Origin: Emticicia sp. CRIBPO
Lineage (GTDB): Bacteria > Bacteroidota > Bacteroidia > Cytophagales > Spirosomataceae
Reading direction: 5' to 3'
NCBI RefSeq assembly: GCF_009905725.1
Contig: NZ_JAAAKV010000005.1
Span: 1-64,000, forward strand
DNA length: 64,000 nucleotides
This document shows, one piece after another, positions 60,227 through 64,000 of this stretch. The position numbers and the translations under genes are program-made. Numbering within the stretch: position 1 is the first letter of the stretch; each line of letters opens with the position of its first letter. The notes beneath the pieces were generated by a model. It searched no databases. It saw nothing but the letters and a program-made list of their open reading frames with translations, and was not told the origin of the DNA.

Positions 60227-61773
60227 ACGTAAAGAATATTAAACCTGAAATCCAGCGGATCGAAGGCATTAAGAAGTTTTTCCAGGAACTGAGGGTCATT
60301 CAGGTAAAAATTGAGGAGGTTCTCTTTTCGTTCCTGTAAGCCACCACCTGGAAACAGCTTTTCGCGGAGATTTAAAAGCTGGGTAACGGAGGTCTCAAAA
60401 TGTCTTTCTTCTGCTTTTTTCAGTTTCTTTTCAAGATTTTCGAGGGCATTGCTGAACTTGGCATTTTCTGCGTCTACAGCTGGTTTCAGGGTCTGGTCAA
60501 TGGCCTGAGCTTTGAGGGCGATTCTCCGGAATACCTCGGAAATCTCATCGATTTCAAAAGCAAGACTCAGGGAATTTTCTGAATTTCTTTCCACAAACCT
60601 TTTTCTGAGGGATACTTCGTCGTCAAACAGCTCATCAATGGCAACACCCAGTTTTTCGGCTTTTTTATACAATCCTGCATTGACAATAAGGGCAAAGTTT
60701 CTCGGCATTAAAATCGGGAAGTTTGTTTTATAATGGTCAAACACTCCTTTAAGCTGCAGCCAGTAAGGCACTTCGGAAGGGCCCCCGATATAAGCCAGGT
60801 TAGGAAGGATGGTTTCCTGGAATAATGGCCTGAGTACTACATTGGGGCTGAATTTCTCCGGTTCGTTTTCTATCAGATTTAAAATCTCCGCTTCAGTAAA
60901 TCCGAGGGGAGAGTTAACTACTTTCCATTGGTCTCCCTGGCGTTCGATTCTTTCGCGGATACCCTCATCAAGATAGAAAAAGTTTATCTCTCTCGGATGA
61001 ATCTGCGTTTTATAGCCTAATCCATCCAGTTTGCCTGAAACCTCTGTTACGGTTTTAACGGCAGAATGTTTAAAAAGGTCATCTTTAATCACCTCTTTAA
61101 ACAATGATTTGAGGTTGCGGTCATCGGCGTCGATGGAAATTAATCCTTCGGCACCGAAAAGTTCATGCATATAATGGCGGACGGCATCGGCCAGGCAATG
61201 GCTGTTCAGATAAGCATTTTCAAAAATAGCCGGCTTTTCCCTGAGAACGTCCAGTATTGAACGGAGCTCGCCGGGATGCATCCTGCCTACGGCACCTCGT
61301 TGTTCGGTTTCCCAGACATGCTTCTGTCCGAATAAGTTAAAATAGGAGATTTCCTCAAAGTCATGATCTTCGGTGGCCATCCAGTAAACCGGCACGAAGT
61401 TATACTCAGGAAATGCCTTTTTAAGTGACTTGGACAGGTTAATGATGCAGACAATCTTATAAATGATATAAAGAGGGCCGGTAAAAATATTCAACTGATG
61501 CCCGGTAGTGACGGTGAAAGTCCTCGGATCGAGGAGGAGGTCAATATCAGGAATATTGGTTAAATCCTTGTATTGTTTTTTAAGTGTATCGACTAAAACG
61601 GTACGTTTTTCAACAGAAAAAGAAGCAGAATTCAACTGATTTTTAAAACCATCCAGATCAGGGAAGTTTCCGTAAAAGTCTTCTAAGCTTGTTTTTTTTG
61701 ATATATAATCCAGGAATAATTTTGGAAAAGCACCCGTATTGATAAGGTCTAGTTTTTGGCAATTCGACTCCAC
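60223..61773 (-). CDS. bshC: bacillithiol biosynthesis cysteine-adding enzyme
   Basis: 516 residues. BshC adds cysteine to GlcN-malate in the last step of bacillithiol synthesis. Motifs: DPRTFTVTTGHQLNIFTGPL, VPVYWMATEDHDFEEISY, FGQKHVWETEQRGAVGRMH, PNLAYIGGPSEVPYWLQLKG, followed by a coiled-coil C-terminal part (LENLEKKLKKAEERHFE). Bacillithiol is common in Bacteroidetes lacking glutathione. bshA and bshB are not in the window. The promoter lies in the 97-base divergent gap with mnmD. Confidence 0.94.
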   Translation of the reverse strand: MESNCQKLDLINTGAFPKLFLDYISKKTSLEDFYGNFPDLDGFKNQLNSASFSVEKRTVLVDTLKKQYKDLTNIPDIDLLLDPRTFTVTTGHQLNIFTGPLYIIYKIVCIINLSKSLKKAFPEYNFVPVYWMATEDHDFEEISYFNLFGQKHVWETEQRGAVGRMHPGELRSILDVLREKPAIFENAYLNSHCLADAVRHYMHELFGAEGLISIDADDRNLKSLFKEVIKDDLFKHSAVKTVTEVSGKLDGLGYKTQIHPREINFFYLDEGIRERIERQGDQWKVVNSPLGFTEAEILNLIENEPEKFSPNVVLRPLFQETILPNLAYIGGPSEVPYWLQLKGVFDHYKTNFPILMPRNFALIVNAGLYKKAEKLGVAIDELFDDEVSLRKRFVERNSENSLSLAFEIDEISEVFRRIALKAQAIDQTLKPAVDAENAKFSNALENLEKKLKKAEERHFETSVTQLLNLREKLFPGGGLQERKENLLNFYLNDPQFLEKLLNAFDPLDFRFNILYV

Positions 61774-61870
61774 TATGAAAATTTTAAAATTTATCTAAAA
61801 ACTCTTAACAAAGAAAACGGGTATTGGGTTTCATGGATTATTTTTGAGGAGGATTAAATTTGTTTATAAG

Positions 61871-62503
61871 ATGTTAAGGACAACAGCGGACGGGTCAAAG
61901 ACCCTGTATTCTGAAAAATTTGGCCAGCATTATCATTCGGTGTTCGGAGCCGAAACGGAGTCTCTGGAAGTTTTTATACAATTGGGACTGCTTGAAGCCA
62001 CCAGGAAATTTAAGGAAATAAATCTGTTTGAGTTAGGCTTTGGTTCGGGTTTAAATGCTCAGCTTTCTGCCCGGTTTGCACAGGAAAAAGGGATATTGGT
62101 AAAATATACAGGCATTGAGGCCTATCCCGTTGAGGAGGCGTTTACCTCATCATTACCGGAAGAAACAGCAGCTTTACATGCTTTATCCTGGAATGAACCC
62201 CATCAGATTAACCCATGGTTCCGGTTCAGAAAAATAGAAACTTTCCTGGAAGAGTTTAGCTCTGAAGAAAGATTCAACCTGATTTATTTTGATGCCTTTG
62301 CCCCCGAGTCCCAGCCGGAACTCTGGACCGTTGAAGTCTTTGAGAAAATGGCAGGGCTCATGGTGGAAGAAGGCGTATTGACCACATACTGCTCAAAAGT
62401 TTCTGTTCAGAGAAATATGAGGGCAGCTGGCTTTAAAGTAGAAAAACATCCGGGCCCACCGCACAAGAGAGAGGTTTTAAGGGCTGTTAAAATGGCACTG
62501 TAA
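61871..62503 (+). CDS. mnmD: tRNA (mnm5s2U34)-methyltransferase domain protein
   Basis: 210 residues from the ATG at 61871; the nine upstream in-frame residues do not match the family start. It is a stand-alone version of the methyltransferase half of MnmC, which completes mnm5s2U at the tRNA wobble position using SAM. Motifs: FGQHYHSVFGAETESLEVFI, ELGFGSGLNAQLSARFA (SAM), IYFDAFAPESQPELWTVEVF, TTYCSKVSVQRNMRAAGF and GPPHKREVLRA. It acts downstream of MnmE/MnmG; mnmG is also in the window. Confidence 0.92.
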   Translation: MLRTTADGSKTLYSEKFGQHYHSVFGAETESLEVFIQLGLLEATRKFKEINLFELGFGSGLNAQLSARFAQEKGILVKYTGIEAYPVEEAFTSSLPEETAALHALSWNEPHQINPWFRFRKIETFLEEFSSEERFNLIYFDAFAPESQPELWTVEVFEKMAGLMVEEGVLTTYCSKVSVQRNMRAAGFKVEKHPGPPHKREVLRAVKMAL

Positions 62504-62578
62504 ATTAGAAAAGCACAAAATATTGTTGTTTTAACAACAATTCCTGTAGCAAACCGGAGATTCTTCAAGTTAATTAGT

Positions 62579-62586
62579 TAGGTTTG
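62579..62586 (+). promoter_or_regulatory. promoter -7 element of the CoA-transferase operon
   Basis: Exact TAGGTTTG 23 bases before the ATG. An AT-rich 9-base inverted repeat (62522-62530/62533-62541) lies between it and mnmD and may be an operator or weak terminator. Confidence 0.45.
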
Positions 62587-62608
62587 GTCTACAAATAAAT
62601 GCATAGAT

Positions 62609-63304
62609 ATGATCAATAAAGTAATCAACGGACCCGATGAAGCGGTAGCAGATATTTTTGACGGAGCAACACTTATGCTTGGTGGTTTTGGGTTATGCGG
62701 AATTCCTGAAAATACCATCGACGCCTTATTGAGAAAAGGAGTAAAACGCCTGACCTGCATTTCCAATAATGCCGGGGTAGATGATTTTGGCATAGGCCTG
62801 ATGCTCAAGACCCGCCAGGTTGTTAAAATGATATCCTCTTATGTGGGTGAAAACCAGGAGTTTGAAAGACAGTTGCTTTCCGGGGAGCTGGAAGTGGAAT
62901 TGTTGCCACAGGGGACCCTTGCGGAAAGAATAAGAGCCGGCGGAGCCGGGATTCCTGCTTTTTTTACACCGGCCGGAGTCGGAACAGAAGTGGCGGAGGG
63001 CAAAGAAATCCGGGAATTCAATGGAAAAAAATACTTGCTGGAAAGCTGGCTCAAAGCAGACTTTTCAATAGTGAAGGCCTGGAAAGGAGACACGGCCGGT
63101 AACCTCATATATAAAGGAACGGCCAGGAACTTTAATCCCATGATGGCTACTGCCGGAAAAATCACGATCGCTGAAGTGGAAGAGCTCGTACCTGCAGGAG
63201 AGCTCGATCCCAACATGATTCATACCCCCGGAATATTTGTTCAGCGGATATTCCAGGGAAGTCATTACGAGAAAAGAATAGAACAAAGAACCACCAAATC
63301 CTGA
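62609..63304 (+). CDS. scoA: 3-oxoacid CoA-transferase subunit A
   Basis: 231 residues. With subunit B it transfers CoA between succinyl-CoA and a 3-oxoacid such as acetoacetate. Motifs: [60 protein letters not shown] and a [20 protein letters not shown] segment; ends with [11 protein letters not shown]. Which 3-oxoacid is used is not determined by sequence. It is 5 bases from scoB. Confidence 0.94.
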   Translation: MINKVINGPDEAVADIFDGATLMLGGFGLCGIPENTIDALLRKGVKRLTCISNNAGVDDFGIGLMLKTRQVVKMISSYVGENQEFERQLLSGELEVELLPQGTLAERIRAGGAGIPAFFTPAGVGTEVAEGKEIREFNGKKYLLESWLKADFSIVKAWKGDTAGNLIYKGTARNFNPMMATAGKITIAEVEELVPAGELDPNMIHTPGIFVQRIFQGSHYEKRIEQRTTKS

Positions 63305-63309
63305 AAATC

Positions 63310-63966
63310 ATGTTAGATAAACACCAGATCGCCAAAAGGATAGCCCGTGAATTAAAAGACGGATATTATGTCAATCTCGGGATAGGCATTCCCACGCTAG
63401 TGGCTAATTATATCCCTCAAAATATCAATGTTGTGCTTCAGTCGGAAAACGGCTTGCTTGGGATCGGACCGTTTCCGGCAGAAGGAGAAGTGGATGCTGA
63501 CCTTATCAATGCGGGCAAACAAACCATTACCATGGTTGACGGCTCTTCTTTATTCAGTTCGGCGGAAAGCTTTGCGATGATCCGCGGCGAACATGTTGAC
63601 CTGACTATTCTCGGAGCTATGGAAGTTTCTGAAAACGGAGACATTGCCAACTGGAAAATCCCGGGCAAAATGGTCAAAGGCATGGGTGGTGCGATGGATC
63701 TGGTAGCATCCGCCAAAAACATCATTGTGGCTATGCAGCATGTGAACAAGGAAGGGAAATCCAAATTACTGAAGGAATGCACACTTCCGATCACCGGGTT
63801 GCATTGTGTCAAAAAAATCGTCACAGAGCTGGCTGTACTGGATGTTTTACCGGAGGGTGGCTTCAGGTTGCTCGAAGTGGCTCCCGGGGTTACCGTTGAA
63901 GAGGTACAAAATGCCACGGAGGGAAAACTGATCGTGGGAGGAGAAATAAAAACCATTGAAGTATAG
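63310..63966 (+). CDS. scoB: 3-oxoacid CoA-transferase subunit B
   Basis: 218 residues. Motifs: [20 protein letters not shown], the catalytic-glutamate region [14 protein letters not shown] (Glu forms the CoA thioester), [20 protein letters not shown] and [15 protein letters not shown]. It completes the heteromeric enzyme with scoA. The stop lies 34 bases before the window edge; nothing further can be read beyond it. Confidence 0.95.
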   Translation: MLDKHQIAKRIARELKDGYYVNLGIGIPTLVANYIPQNINVVLQSENGLLGIGPFPAEGEVDADLINAGKQTITMVDGSSLFSSAESFAMIRGEHVDLTILGAMEVSENGDIANWKIPGKMVKGMGGAMDLVASAKNIIVAMQHVNKEGKSKLLKECTLPITGLHCVKKIVTELAVLDVLPEGGFRLLEVAPGVTVEEVQNATEGKLIVGGEIKTIEV

Positions 63967-64000
63967 CCCGCGTAGATTTTTAAAGTATAAATTTGACCCT

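Noticed and set aside
1-64000. Possible mobile elements, prophage, CRISPR or anti-phage system
   Set aside because: No transposase, integrase, phage or Cas-like protein, no regular spacer repeats and no island of odd composition were seen; the CPBP protease alone is not evidence of a defence system.

Overview
The window looks like a chromosomal segment of a Bacteroidota bacterium, most likely order Cytophagales. The basis is a GldJ-type gliding/type IX secretion lipoprotein, a SusC/SusD pair, a TonB receptor paired with DUF4249, DUF4175 and DUF4292 proteins, bacillithiol synthesis (BshC), and many exact Bacteroidetes promoter -7 elements (TAnnTTTG) with few Shine-Dalgarno sites. The genus cannot be fixed from the sequence alone. 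I saw no insertion sequence, prophage, CRISPR array or tRNA.

The most informative part is the centre. Two perfect 16-bp parS palindromes sit at 25051-25066 and 25116-25131, just before mnmG. About 3.5 kb further on, the AT-rich gap 28615-29009 holds at least five DnaA-box-like 9-mers and ends in a very AT-rich tract. C exceeds G on the + strand in lines sampled to the left, and G exceeds C in most lines sampled to the right. Together these suggest that the chromosomal replication origin lies here. The left edge (1-313) looks like the double promoter and leader of an rRNA operon transcribed leftwards, away from that origin.

Layout. 454-7255 (-) is a five-gene operon: TPR protein, DUF4292 lipoprotein, EnvC-like LytM protein, PanB, ComEC. 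7457-9460 (+) is a TMTC-like membrane/TPR protein. 9457-12215 (-) is an overlapping operon of a LolA-like secreted protein, a YidD-like protein with a signal peptide, and two TPR proteins with PG-[LT]-G-[QK] membrane tails. It is preceded by two paralogous small membrane proteins and a small outer-membrane barrel. 14144-19836 (+) carries ppk2, mfd and gldJ, with comF convergent. 20584-32999 (+) is the origin region: xth, DUF4175, mnmG, an Ig-like lipoprotein, oriC, a TPR protein, an M48-MORN protease and accD. 33345-36633 (-) is a TonB receptor/DUF4249 pair. 37014-46983 (+) is an amino-sugar uptake and catabolism locus: symporter, SusC, SusD, DeoR regulator, MurQ and a two-domain NagB. 47156-64000 is mostly housekeeping: RluA, Dxr, PepF, an S9 peptidase, CPBP, an M28 peptidase, a thioredoxin-reductase-like flavoprotein, AhcY, GNAT, BshC, MnmD and both CoA-transferase subunits.

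Functional threads are cell-envelope biogenesis and turnover (EnvC-like, DUF4292, YidD, DUF4175, MurQ/NagB), peptide breakdown (M3, S9, M28), tRNA wobble-uridine modification (MnmG, MnmD), DNA repair (Mfd, Xth) and thiol/methyl metabolism (BshC, AhcY). Functions are assigned by recognising family motifs in the translations. No database search was run.
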